Assembly (NCBI GenBank): GCA_002914845.1
Contig: JXTC01000295.1
Location: 105,295 to 169,294 of the forward strand
Reading direction: 5' to 3'
DNA: 64,000 nt
From: Trema orientale
Lineage: Eukaryota > Streptophyta > Magnoliopsida > Rosales > Cannabaceae
A model generated the notes under the pieces. That model did not search any database. It worked only from the letters and a program-made list of their open reading frames with translations, and was not told the origin of the DNA. The position numbers and the translations under genes were made by a program. Below are positions 1 through 9,763 of this stretch, piece by piece (the first letter of the stretch is position 1; each line of letters starts with the position of its first letter).

Positions 1-239
1 GATTTCTGGGCTGTGGGAGGAAGGGCTGCGGCAAAGAGATTGACAGAGACAGTGAGTGGGACTGTGGGAGGGCTGCGGCAGTTTTGAGAGTAATTACTAA
101 TGAGCGAGTGAGTGAATGTGTTAAGAATGAGGAAGAGGAGCCCTAGAGAGAATGAGAGAATGGGCTGATAGTTTATTTTGGGCTTACATAAATTGAGTTG
201 GGCCATATTTACTTGTAATCAACTATATACAAATTATAA

Positions 240-444
240 CAAAAATATACACATTACATATTCTCCGCCGGTTCGGTTTGAAACCGCAAAACTTCGACTA
301 AAATCGCAAACCGCACCGCACCGCTCGGTTTGGCAATTTTCTAAACCATCACTGACCGTATATTAAAGAAAACCGCCGGTTTCGGTACGGTGCGGTGCGG
401 TGCGGTCGGTTTCCACGGTGCACCGGTTTTTCTGAACACCCCTA
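240..444. repeat. hAT-like nonautonomous element, right-end remnant
   Basis: The segment is rich in short inverted copies of CGGTTT and GCGGTGCGG (about 295-330 against 375-415), so it can fold. It ends at 433-444 in TGAACACCCCTA, the inverse of TAGGGGTGTTCA, which is also the terminus of the better preserved element at 35835-36380. I find no matching left terminus, so this is probably a truncated copy. Assignment to hAT is inferred from the terminal motif only. Confidence 0.45.
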
Positions 445-454
445 TACAAAATTA

Positions 455-1012
455 TGACTTTTCTAAGACTAGTTAATAGTCACAAATTGTGTGATCCTCT
501 GTTACACAGGGTTACAAAATATTAAAACAATACTAAAAAAGTCATTTTTCAAAGGAGAAATTAGACATTATATGGTAATTTTGAAAGAAATTTGAAAAAT
601 ACGGTGGTTTAAGTTTTTTCAAGGTGCAGTACAGTTTTTATTAGATAAATACTTTTTTTTAAAAAACTATTTAAAAAAATACCATTTTTTAAAATAATAA
701 CTAGTTTCTGGTTACTAGTTACCAGTTTCCAGAAACTGGTAACTAGTAACCAAAGATATTTATAACTAATATATAACTGGTAACTAGTAACCAGTAACAA
801 GTTTCCAGAAACCGGTAAATAGTAACTATTTTAAAAAACAGTATTTTTCTAAATATTTTTGAAAAAGTAATATTTTCCAATTAAAAACTGTACAAAAATT
901 TAAAAAAAGCCTGAGTTCTGTATTTTTATAATTCTTTGTGATAGAAACCCTTTTTCAAATCACCCTTAAAAAAGTCATTTTAGTCAAAATTATTGCTCTT
1001 TATTTTAATTTC
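455..1012. repeat. Foldback repeat family A, copy 1
   Basis: AT-rich repeat whose centre (about 690-830) consists of inverted copies of GGTAACTAGTAACCAG-like words. Its outer parts carry an AAAAAGTCATTTT word (about 969-981) and an imperfect partner near 455. The same layout, including the central CTAGTAACTGGTAA words, recurs at 57262-58005. No protein is encoded. Boundaries are approximate. Confidence 0.5.
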
Positions 1013-1022
1013 CCCCATAATA

Positions 1023-1318
1023 AATAGGAGCTTATAGAAATATGACCAAATTTTGGACCCAATTTCAGTAAATGTCCCTTTGTCAAATGTTATAGCAAAA
1101 TGTCCGGTATATATGTATATATACCAAGTGTAAAATTTTATATACTAAATATAAAAAATTATATACCCAGTGCATTTCAGTACAGTAACTAAAATTGGTA
1201 GATATGTGTATCTACCAAGTGTAAAAATATATATACCTGGACATTTAACTATAAAATTTTAAAAGTGGACATCTACTTAATCAAATTTAAAATTTTGGTC
1301 ATCCACCTAAATTTCTCT
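1023..1318. repeat. Foldback MITE-like repeat
   Basis: The two ends are imperfect inverted copies (ATATGACCAAATTTTGG on the left, CCAAAATTTTGGTCATCC-type on the right). The middle holds several TATATAC-rich words. A related stretch with 'TATAGCAAAATG(A/T)CC' lies near 36525-36620. No target duplication was identified. Confidence 0.4.
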
Positions 1319-1346
1319 AATAATATGGAAACGTTCTATATGTACT

Positions 1347-1455
1347 TGGGCCTCTCACATGCTGATGGGCCCTATAGATGACCCATCTTTCTTAGCCCGA
1401 AAACAAAGCCGATAGACTTCAGGGCGCACTAATCAAACTTAAAACGACGTCGTTT
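1347..1455 (+). promoter_or_regulatory. Probable promoter elements of the complex I gene
   Basis: Two TGGGCC 'site II'-type elements (1347-1352 and 1366-1371) and a perfect palindrome AAACGACGTCGTTT (1442-1455, ACGT core) lie 180-290 bases before the start codon. TGGGCY elements are known to be common in plant promoters of respiratory and translation genes, which fits the downstream gene. Function is inferred from motif and position only. Confidence 0.45.
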
Positions 1456-1636
1456 GTCCTTTTATAATTCCAGAAAGTAACAAAATGTTCTGGAAATATT
1501 TGGTTTCTAAACACGTTTGTGCTCCTTCCCTTTTAGCTGTCTCGCTTCACATGTAGGAGCTTCTCTCAGCTTCCACCTAAACAAACACGTTACACTTACA
1601 CTTGCACACACACACTGTCTCTCTCATCACCGAACC

Positions 1637-3366
1637 ATGGCAGCGTGGAAGGCGGCGGCTCGCCAAGCGGCGAGTATGGCTCGGCTCTCCACTCCTAAGT
1701 CGGCTTCAACTGTTCAAGCCGCTTCCCTTGTCCATCGGCGCGGTCTCGCCGCCAGCGGCGGTAATATATGAATTCATATAAATATATAATTGTTTTGATT
1801 TAATATTTCAAAATTACTTCAGTTTGATTAATTGAATGTATTGCAGACCACCATGGACCTCCAAAGGTGAACTTTTGGCAGGACCCTCTCCACCCATCCA
1901 GATGGAAACAAGAACAGGTAAAAAAAATTTGTTCTTTTTTTTTTATAATTATTATTTTGATTTTTTTATCGAAAAAAAGGAAGTAAATTCATATTAATAC
2001 GAAAGTCTCTATGTCATGGATTCTAGTATGAATCCTTAAATTTTTTTTTTTTTTAACTTAATCATGACGTATTTTATGGGAAGGTAAAAAAAATGCATAC
2101 TTGTTATTGTTAGATACTTGATCAAGATGTGGTGGTTGCTTCTTCATTATAATCTAAAGTTACTAAAAACTTGGTTATTGTGTTATCTTGTATTTGGATT
2201 ACGTAGGATTGTAGACCAAAACTAGTAAGTTAAAAAGAGAAAATTTGAATTGGGTTAGGGGCTACATTTTCGTACTCGGGTTTTCCATGCAAGATTCTGG
2301 GATACGAGTCATCTACAATCTTAACAATTATCTAAGAAAATCTACACATCTTAACAATTACCTAGAAAAGAATAACTTGACTTGTGTACTATTATAATAG
2401 AGTAGTATTTGTGTACTATTATAATAGAGTAGTATTATGGGCACCAATGGTGCCCAATACCATAATGATTCTGTGATTGGATGATTCTAATTATTAAAAT
2501 AGATCTTACATAATTCCACTTGAATTATAATTATAATTAATTAATGACAGATTGATAATCCGTGTGGTAATAAACACATATCAGGTTCCATAGCATTATT
2601 CGCTATAATAACTTTTAATATTTAATGTATTTATCTTTACATCTACTCGTTATTTGTGACCTAGAATATTGTATAAGTCAAGTTATTTATTCTAAATAAT
2701 TTGTCCTAATGTTTGGTACTTTCTATTGATTTAAAAGTGATGACTAGCTGACTCAAAAAAAAAAAAAGAAAAAAGAAAAAGGTGATGACTAGCTAAATTG
2801 AGGTTTTTTCATTTGCAGTTTGTGGTAGTGTCTTTGACTGGATGGGGGTTACTCGTCTATGGTGGGTACAAGTATTATAGTGGATACAAAAAGGACAAGA
2901 AGGAAGAGGTAGGTTTTTATTTATATATTGATTTTTTTTTCCTTTGCTGGAAATAAATATAAGTAGGTGCTCATGCTATTGGTAGTTTTACAAGAAAACC
3001 TTTTATTCTGGAGTGTTTGTTTTGTTAGAATCAATCACCACTGCGGTTGGATTGACCATGTTTCTTCCTCAAGTTCTCTTGCACTGTTCCTCGATATCTT
3101 CGTGTTAAACATTTTCGGATCTGAAATGTTTCTTTTCTTGCCTTCCTTTGTGTTAGTTAATTATGCGTATCGTTGCTTCGAAAATTTGATAAAAGGGTGA
3201 TCTTATTCTTAAGATGTTGTTTGAGAAAATTTTCGTAACATATTTCATATTTGAAAACAAAAGACAGAAAATGAGTCCTAAGAGCATGAAAAACCTTTTT
3301 TTTTCCTCCTTCCTAGCACTGATTCGCCTCTTTTCACTGCAGAAAGCCGGAGAACCATCGCACTAG
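1637..3366 (+). CDS. Mitochondrial complex I subunit-like protein (ESSS/NDUFB11-type), 4 exons
   Basis: Exons 1637-1760, 1847-1917, 2819-2908 and 3343-3366 all have GT-AG borders and join into one frame of 102 residues. The first ~40 residues are Arg/Ala/Ser-rich without acidic residues, as in a mitochondrial presequence, and contain AAWKAAARQAASMARL. Then come a conserved-looking block (DHHGPPKVNFWQDPLHPSRW), one hydrophobic span (VVSLTGWGLLVYGGYKYY, about residues 67-84) and a Lys-rich tail. This matches my memory of the plant ESSS (NDUFB11) subunit of the complex I membrane arm, but the name is from memory and not certain. A polyadenylation signal AATAAA lies at 3455-3460. Intron 2 holds a 27-bp tandem repeat (2383-2436). 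The start is the first ATG in good context (ACCATGG); the upstream in-frame ATG at 1517 would add a non-presequence-like leader. Confidence 0.65.
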
Positions 3367-3480
3367 TTCTGAGGCAGTTCCCGTTGGAGCAAGCATTTGG
3401 CTCGCAACTTTTGGAATAGAGTGTTGTTCCATGTCAAGCCAACTCATAGCTTTGAATAAAGAATAACTCTAGTTGTAAAT

Positions 3481-4659
3481 GAGTCAGTTAGAATGATGGG
3501 TTTATTAATACATATTGTGTTTTTCTTTCCTCAGTTCTCTCTTACAACGGTTCATGCACTCTTTTAACCTTCTTGTTCAATCTTTAATACTCGCTCGCCT
3601 TAAATCTTAAATTTCAATGGTTGACGACTTGATGGCTTCAAACTCCTTACTTGGCAAAAGCCAAAGGACTTGGTACTTGGTCTTTTTCATAGCATACCAT
3701 GTAATCACTAATCATGGTCGAGGATTCGATTCCTCGATGGGACCTAGTTGTCCCATCTTATTTTTTTGCTAAGAGTTTCTTAAGATTGTATTGTAAGATT
3801 CAACAGGAGGGAAATCCGGTTAAAAATTAGAAAAAGGAAAATCACGGTCAGAGATTAAACAAAATTTACTTCATAGGCAACTGCTAGTTGTCATGGAAAT
3901 GATAAACCCTTTAAAACAATTCGAAACTAACGACATATACACACCCCCCAAGAGCTCAAAATTATAAATACAACAGAATACAACATCTGGGGAGACTTTG
4001 AAACTAAACCATCTCAATCGACAAACATATATAAGGGATTTATGAGGTATGGCACAGGAATTTTCTATCTCATCAAACTTCTTTTCGCTTAAATGTGAAC
4101 TCGAAACCATAAATGTATGGCTCAATGGGCTTGTCCACTGAGGGTATCTCCACTTCGAATTTACATATCTACATGAGAGAACCATTATCTAGACATGGAA
4201 TATTCAAGGACGTATCTTTAGCTGGGACTAGGAACCTTTTCAATGGCTGGGGAAAAAACAAATCATTAATTACTACTTACGTTAAACGGACAGAAATTGT
4301 ACTTGGAAATCTTTACTGCAATTAAGTACATACAATCAAATGATTCCATAGCTAGCTTGCATCTGATATTGTCGTTTTTAATTTTGAATACTCAAAGAAG
4401 TATAAAACAAAACCACTTTGAAATTCCAACAAATTAACGTTAGTGTACCCCAAATTCCATAATCCATATGCCACTATCAGGGATACATATGAAGAAAATG
4501 ACTTTCTTCCTAAAATTTCAGTTATAAGATTTTGAAAACGTAGAAAAACACTACTACCATTCGGTCAAGAATGTTAACTAAAACTATGATAGGTTGTTTA
4601 TGCATGTCTACATTATTCAATGGCATTTACAACATACCAGGTGGTTAGAGCAAACAGTC
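3481..4659. other. Intergenic region between two convergent genes
   Basis: Contains 3' flanks of both neighbours, a weak tRNA-like/SINE-like head near 3680-3745 (box-B-like GATTCGATTCC at about 3725-3735, then a GGGACC tract), and coding-like minus-strand exons described separately at 4073-4315. No other gene is seen. Confidence 0.5.
4073..4315 (-). pseudogene. Possible alternative or relic 3' exons with an in-frame stop
   Basis: On the minus strand, 4281-4315 sits between a good acceptor (TTGCAG) and donor (GTAAGT). The next block, 4246 down to 4073, follows a strong pyrimidine-rich acceptor (TTTTTTCCCCAG). Phases allow joining to exon 5 of the upstream gene. The second block reads as protein-like sequence through a single TAG (4169-4171), including PSVDKPIEPYIYGFEFTF, then stops at 4073. 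I do not recognise it. It may be an alternative ending of the neighbouring gene, or the decayed end of another gene. Confidence 0.3.
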
Positions 4660-6444
4660 TCAGTCTGCGTCTTTTATTTCTGCTTCTACATCAACAACTG
4701 CATTAGAAGAATTCTTTTCTCCTGTAATATTGGAAAAATTTATCTAAGCAATTCAGAACAAGCGAATATTCTTAAATACATCAGTCAGGGGCTCATATCT
4801 TTGCGTTCACATTCTCATTAATACATAGTGAGAAATTCTAAAGGAACACTTGAATAGAAAAATAAGATAAAATAATTTATATAAATGTGTGAAAAATGAA
4901 TTTCAGTAGGATTACCCTTTTTAGAACGGGAGAAGCCACTGAATGCCTCTCCAAACGTTGTAGACTGGTTGGAGAACTTCACAGACTCCCTTACAAACTT
5001 ATTATCCACAACTGAAATAGGGCAAACGACAAGACATGAGAAGAATGCTGACTCAATTTCCCATTTAAAATGGATAAACATTAATAAAATGGATAAACAA
5101 ACTTAATGTTTAGATAACTTAATCTCGTCGACTAAGATAATGGCTGGAATAGAGATAATTGTGGATTTGGACAAAGATAGCACAGAGACATAAGGGAACC
5201 TTTTTGATAACTAGCAAGGTCACCGATAATAAAAGTTTCCAAAGTATGTCTAACAAAAGGAGTGTTGAACTAGAACTTTCGACTGTGAAGAAGCAAAAAT
5301 AGTCAAGAATGAGCTCTTACCAGAGAAAGGTTGACTGCAGAAAGGGCACAGCTGCAATTCATCGTTCATAGTTGATCTGCAACAGGGTGCATTACAAATC
5401 AACCAAGGGAATATTCTCATCAAGTATATATTTGTACATTTATCCTATGGAAAGTAGTGGAAAACCACTCTGATGGTGTCTAGAAAATTAGGAATAAGAG
5501 GTTTGAACAAGCCTTACTTGAAAATCTGAAAATCATTTCCGCAGTTTGGGCACTGCAAATATACCAAATAGAAAACCAATCACAATCAGTAAGGCGGGAC
5601 AATATTGATTAAGAATGTACAAAAGTTATTTTCACCTCCAAGTATAATTTTTCTCAGCCAAAAAATAATAATAATAATAATAATAAATAAATAAAATAAA
5701 ATAAAAAAGAAAAAGGAAAGGAGGGGCTTACACTGTCCTGAACTATATCCCGTCCTGCCCACCAGAGAAAAGCACCAACTCCAACTATTGGTATAACAAT
5801 TGCAAGAAGCTGAATAAAGAAAAGTATCAATTAGTGACTTAAAAAATACAAAACAAGATACTAGATGTCAAAGTAGACAAATAAAAACTGACAACTATTA
5901 GTACTGAAAAAAAAAAAAGGAAAAAAAAAAAACCTCAACTTGACAAAAAAAAAAAAAAAAAAGGAAGCAAAACAGAGAAAGACAGGATTAGATTATCATT
6001 CACAGACAAATACTCAAACAGTTTAAAGGCAAAGAGAGAGAGTACCCAAATGGAAACAATTGCATCCAATAGCCAACCAAGCTGACCAGTCATTGAAAGA
6101 TAAGTCAACCCAATAGCCAAAGCTAGATTACCCAGAAGCCTGGCAGTGGCACCATCATCTCTCCCACCTCCACCACCACCTCCACCACCACCATTAAATC
6201 CAAAACCATCATTAAACCTCACCAAAACCTCCCTCTTCTTCCTCTTCAGAAAAATCCCATCTTCCCACCTTTTTTCTCCAAAGCAAGACCATTTATCCTT
6301 ATAAACTCTCAATTTAAACCTTTTCTGATGTAAAGTAGCAACTTTTGTGGCTCTGAGATTAATGGGTTTTTTGTATATGTCACCATGCAAAGTGGTGCAT
6401 TTGAAAGGTGAGAAATTGATGGAGATTTGCAGAACTGTAGTCAT
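4660..6444 (-). CDS. Predicted chloroplast membrane protein with C-terminal CxxC...CxxC zinc ribbon, 6 exons
   Basis: Exons (minus order): 6444-6046, 5809-5732, 5552-5518, 5376-5321, 5011-4916 and 4721-4660. All have GT-AG borders and the phases close into 241 residues. Residues 1-~75 are basic and transit-peptide-like. A run of ten glycines (about 85-94) is encoded by CCA/CCT-type repeats on the plus strand. Two adjacent hydrophobic spans follow: LALAIGLTYLSM (~107-118) and LLAIVIPIVGVGAFLWWAG (~134-152). Then come CPNCG (~160) and CPFCS (~184), a likely zinc-binding pair, and an acidic tail ending VVDVEAEIKDAD. I remember similar uncharacterised plastid proteins in other plants but know no established function. 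The final exon was found by phase and acceptor, since exon 5 read through stops at an unrelated sequence. A G-box CACGTG at 6655-6660 lies upstream, which may suggest light regulation (inference). Confidence 0.75.
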
Positions 6445-6797
6445 GGCAAAAATGGGTCTTTATAGAAAAAAATCTATAATAATTCTGGGTTAGAATAATC
6501 TATGGAGGATTTCAGGTTCATGGTGGCTTAATAAAGATTGTTTTTTTTTTCCCGTGTTTTTCTATTTATCAGAGAGCAGAGACTAGAGAGAGCAATCTTT
6601 TTCTTTCATTTTCTCTTACCGGATATGCATCTGAGTTATCCTGTTGTTGACTGCCACGTGTGATTCGAGTGACCATTTTGGACTTTACAACTGAATCTAT
6701 GTACTTTTACCTATTTCACGAAGTTGTACATTAAGAAATTATTGACGTTAACTTTTTTTTTGCTTTTTGGGTTTGTAAATTTTGTTATATAATTAAA

Positions 6798-6969
6798 GGG
6801 GATGGCTACGGTAGGGCATCCTTACGTAAGGTCATACCTTAATTATTGTTGGATGGGAATCTGTGGGGAATAACGGAAATCTGTGGAGAATCTATTTATA
6901 TACAGATTCCCATCTAACGGTAAATAGACAGGCCCTACGTAGGGGCGTCCCTACTGTAGACGCGCTCTT
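6798..6969. mobile_element. Foldback MITE with direct flanking repeat AATTAAA
   Basis: The ends are imperfect inverted repeats (GCTACGGTAGGG near 6804-6815 against CCCTACTGTAGAC near 6949-6961), and CTTACGTAAG mirrors CCTACGTAGG. A second inner inverted repeat pairs GGATGGGAATCTGT (6851-6864) with ACAGATTCCCATC (6902-6914). AATTAAA flanks both sides (6791-6797 and 6970-6976). No coding capacity; superfamily unassigned. Confidence 0.6.
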
Positions 6970-7130
6970 AATTAAAATATTAATTTGGATAATAGAAGTT
7001 ATGTATGATGTTTCAGATAATAAGAGTAAAGAATATAGTATGAACAGTAAAAATTTGAGTATTCTGCAATTTAAATCTTAAAATTTGAACTCCGTAAAAT
7101 AATACTTTCAGATTAAGAATTTCTAAAAAT

Positions 7131-7358
7131 CGTCGCGCAGAACGCGACGTTGTGTGTCATGTTTCTTGTCGCTTGAAAAGCAACATAAAATAGTGACGTA
7201 CAACGTCGCATTCTATTATTTTCTCGTCGCTTTTTAGGCGACGCAGGGCTTCGTGTTATTTTTCTGACAACGTTAAAGGTTAGTTATTTTCTATGTCGCG
7301 CTGACATCATAAAGCGACGTGAAATATAGTAATGGCTTTGCCTTATTTTATAGTAGTG
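7131..7358. mobile_element. CACTA (En/Spm-like) transposon terminus
   Basis: Read on the minus strand from 7358 it begins CACTACTATAAAATA, a CACTA-type terminal inverted repeat. Behind it is a 200-bp zone packed with short inverted CGTCGC/GCGACG words (7131-7330), typical of CACTA subterminal repeats. The opposite end was not found, so this is a truncated end or solo fragment. Confidence 0.55.
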
Positions 7359-8040
7359 TCCATCTCTCTCTCTCTCTTCGACTACCATCCTCATCTCTCT
7401 CTCTCTGCGAGCGCTATCTCTATCATGACCTTCTCTCAACAAAAAAAAAAAAAAACCCACACACCTCTCGCCCATCGCTCCGATCATCACCTCCATCTCT
7501 TTCTCTGACCACAATCTCCATCTCGAACCTCTCTCTCTCTTTCAAGGTAATATATTGACCCTCTCTCTTAATTCCTTTTTTTTTTTTTCATTTTATGTAA
7601 TTTTTTCAGTTTATTTTTTTTTTTCTTTTTTGTTTAGGAATTGTAGGAGAATCTCTCTTTGGACTTCTGTTTTTGCTATCTTTTTGTTTGTTTTTGAAGG
7701 TATTCTCTATATTATTTGGATTTTGGGGCTTTTTTATTTGGCTATTTGGGATTTGTGGATTTTTTTTTTAGCTATTTGGATTAAGAATTAATTCTGGAGT
7801 TTCGGGTTTTGGGAGTTTTGTAGTTATTTTGATTTCTATAACTATTTGGAATTTATGGATTTTGTGGGTATTCGGATTAAGAATTTTTGGGGTTTTGCAA
7901 TTGAGGGGTTTTCTTGTCGCTATTTTCTGGACTGGATTACTGCTTGGCTATTTATAATGGCTTCAATTTTTTCATTGCTGGTTGGATGTGATTTCACATT
8001 GGTCCAAAAAAGGGTTGAGTTCGTCCAAATGAATATATGA
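7359..8040. other. CT-rich tract and T-rich DNA, no supported gene
   Basis: Position 7363-7545 is CT-rich and resembles a plant 5' leader. It ends in a possible splice donor (CAAG/GTAATA near 7545), followed by T-rich intron-like DNA. No downstream coding exon could be linked to it, since the next sequence is a copia relic. It could be the severed 5' end of a gene. Confidence 0.3.
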
Positions 8041-8745
8041 TACTGTAATTGAAAGTAGTCATGACCAAGAACATGAGGAAAATGTCAATGTTAAGAAAGA
8101 GCCTAGACATAGCAAAAGAGCTAAGATAGAAAAATCTTTTGGCCTAGGTTTTTTGATCTATTTGCTGGAGGTTGAACCTCAAACATTTGAACAAGCTATG
8201 AGCTCTTCAGAAGGTCGTTAATAGAAAGAAACCATTCAAAGCGAAATTAACTCCATCATGTAAAATCATATATGAAAACCCATAGATCTTCCTCCAGGCT
8301 ATAAATCTGTAGGGTCCAAATAGATTTTTAAGAGGAAAATGAAAATAAATGGATCAATTGATAAGTACAAGGCTAGACTTGTAATGAAGAGTTACAAACA
8401 ATGAGAATGCTTTGATTACTTTGATACATATTCTCATGTGACGAGAATAACGTCCATAAGAATGATACTTGCAATAGTAGCTTTGCACAATCTTGAAGTA
8501 TATCAAATAGATGTGAAAACTGTCTTTCTGAATGGAGACATAGATGAAGAAATCTACATGAAACAACTTGAGGGTTTTTCAGCTCCAGAGCAAGAAAATA
8601 AAAGAGTTTGTAGATTAGTAAAATCTCTATATGTCTTAAAACAAGCACCAAAAATAATGGCATGAAAAGTTTGATAAGGATATGTTGGAAAATAGATTTA
8701 ACATCAACGAATGTGATAAATGCGTTTATGTCAAAGTCGCCAAAT
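8041..8745 (+). pseudogene. Ty1/copia reverse transcriptase fragment
   Basis: Conceptual reading gives the N-terminal half of a copia reverse transcriptase: LPPGYKSVGSKxIFKRK near 8290-8335, then DTYSHVTRITSIRM, VYQIDVKTVFLNGDIDEEIY (about 8497-8555) and LVKSLYVLKQAPK. It has several in-frame stops and a frameshift near 8655. The YVDD active-site box, integrase and LTRs are absent. The stops at SKxIF (TAG for TGG), IMxNH (TAA for CAA) and KQxEC (TGA for CGA) each fit one transition. Confidence 0.8.
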
Positions 8746-8844
8746 CTCTAAAATATTTTTATTGAATTGTAAATTTAGTGGAAATATACAAGATTCCCAC
8801 ATGGTCTGAGAATGAAGTTCTTAGAGCCGTATAGCTTATATAAA

Positions 8845-8905
8845 GAGGCTTGGCATTAGTACTTGTCATCACATCGAGGAAACTTCAACCTTATTTTTCA
8901 CAAAC
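8845..8905 (+). pseudogene. Ty3/gypsy RNase H scrap fused to the copia relic
   Basis: The sequence from about 8845 matches, base by base with changes, the RNase H part of the larger element (about 13525-13630). Both contain GCATTAGTACTTGTCATC-like and CTTCAACCTTATTTTTCAC-like words and continue into the repeat at 8906. About 22 bases present in the larger element are missing here. It therefore comes from a related but separate gypsy copy. Confidence 0.6.
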
Positions 8906-9005
8906 TTTCCATTAAAACAGGTTTTGCAAAAGCCAAGTCAATTTATCAGAATTTATTTCCATTAAAACAGGTTTTGCAAAAGCCAAGCCAATTTATCAGA
9001 ATTTA
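8906..9005 (+). repeat. 50-bp tandem duplication
   Basis: Two adjacent 50-bp copies (8906-8955 and 8956-9005) start TTTCCATTAAAACAGG and differ at one noted base (T at 8938, C at 8988). They derive from the gypsy RNase H scrap, so the duplication followed its insertion. Confidence 0.85.
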
Positions 9006-9111
9006 AATTGTAGAATATCCAAATTTTATGATATTTTCTTTGTAGTTTACTAAAATAAAAAGAAAGTGAGAAAAAAAATATATTAAAAAAAAGACACATT
9101 TGACGCTATTG

Positions 9112-9116
9112 TTCGT
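9112..9116. repeat. Target-site duplication, left (TTCGT)
   Basis: TTCGT stands immediately before the left LTR and identically immediately after the right LTR (20097-20101), as expected for a 5-bp duplication made by a retroviral-type integrase. Confidence 0.9.
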
Positions 9117-9702
9117 TGTTATGCGATTTTAAATCCACGTCAGTCAACAACGATACAGGAAAGTCGACGATTAGTCTACATCAGGCCGCACATATGTTTT
9201 CTTGATTGAAGTGTGACCTCCTCCAGATGCGATAGGTGCGACCAGCATGAAAAAGGAATGGGTAATTCGCAAAGAAAAGGAAACGAGCTTCTGAATGGAA
9301 ATCGAGTAGTTTCTTTATTTAATTTGAGATGTTACCTGAATTGAATATTGTTACTAGAAATTGTATTTTTTATGCACTTACCTTTTGTATAATTAGGAAA
9401 CCTTGAGCCAATCTCATCTATATAAAGATGGTTCATTCTCATTGTAATTCACGAGACAATTTTCTTCACAAACACTTTATCACATTCTGTAATTCTCTCT
9501 GTTCTCATCTTGGGACTTAGGGAAACTCTTTGTAATCCTCCAGAAAATAGTGAAGAACAGTGGATGTAGGCTCATCTTTTTTGGGGTTGAACCACTATAA
9601 AATTCTTGTCTCCATATTTACTTTGCTTTATCAACCATTTTCACACACAAGCCACATCTCGTAATTTTCTTAAATTCATTGTTGACAAAACCTCCGTCAA
9701 CA
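9117..9702 (+). repeat. Left LTR (586 bp)
   Basis: Starts TGTTATGCG and ends CCGTCAACA. TATA box TATATAAAG at 9419-9427. By eye it differs from the right LTR at about 25 bases, mostly transitions, and lacks an 11-bp segment (ACCTGTTCAAA-type) that the right LTR has. Confidence 0.92.
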
Positions 9703-9704
9703 AT

Positions 9705-9719
9705 TGGCGCTAGAAGGAG
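9705..9719 (+). other. Primer-binding site
   Basis: TGGCGCTAGAAGGAG begins two bases after the left LTR, the normal place for a tRNA primer-binding site. I did not assign the tRNA. Confidence 0.65.
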
Positions 9720-9763
9720 AGCTATTCCAGCGAAAGACGTTTGTTAATCTTGCTTCTTCAATA

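Noticed and set aside
3680-3745. Functional tRNA gene
   Set aside because: Only a box-B-like word; no acceptor stem or anticodon arm can be drawn.
4113-4325. Plus-strand frame opposite the coding-like minus exons
   Set aside because: No domain; explained as the complement of the minus-strand blocks.
7319-8040. Several overlapping open frames with Phe/Leu-rich products
   Set aside because: They arise from CT- and T-rich low-complexity DNA and show no protein family features.
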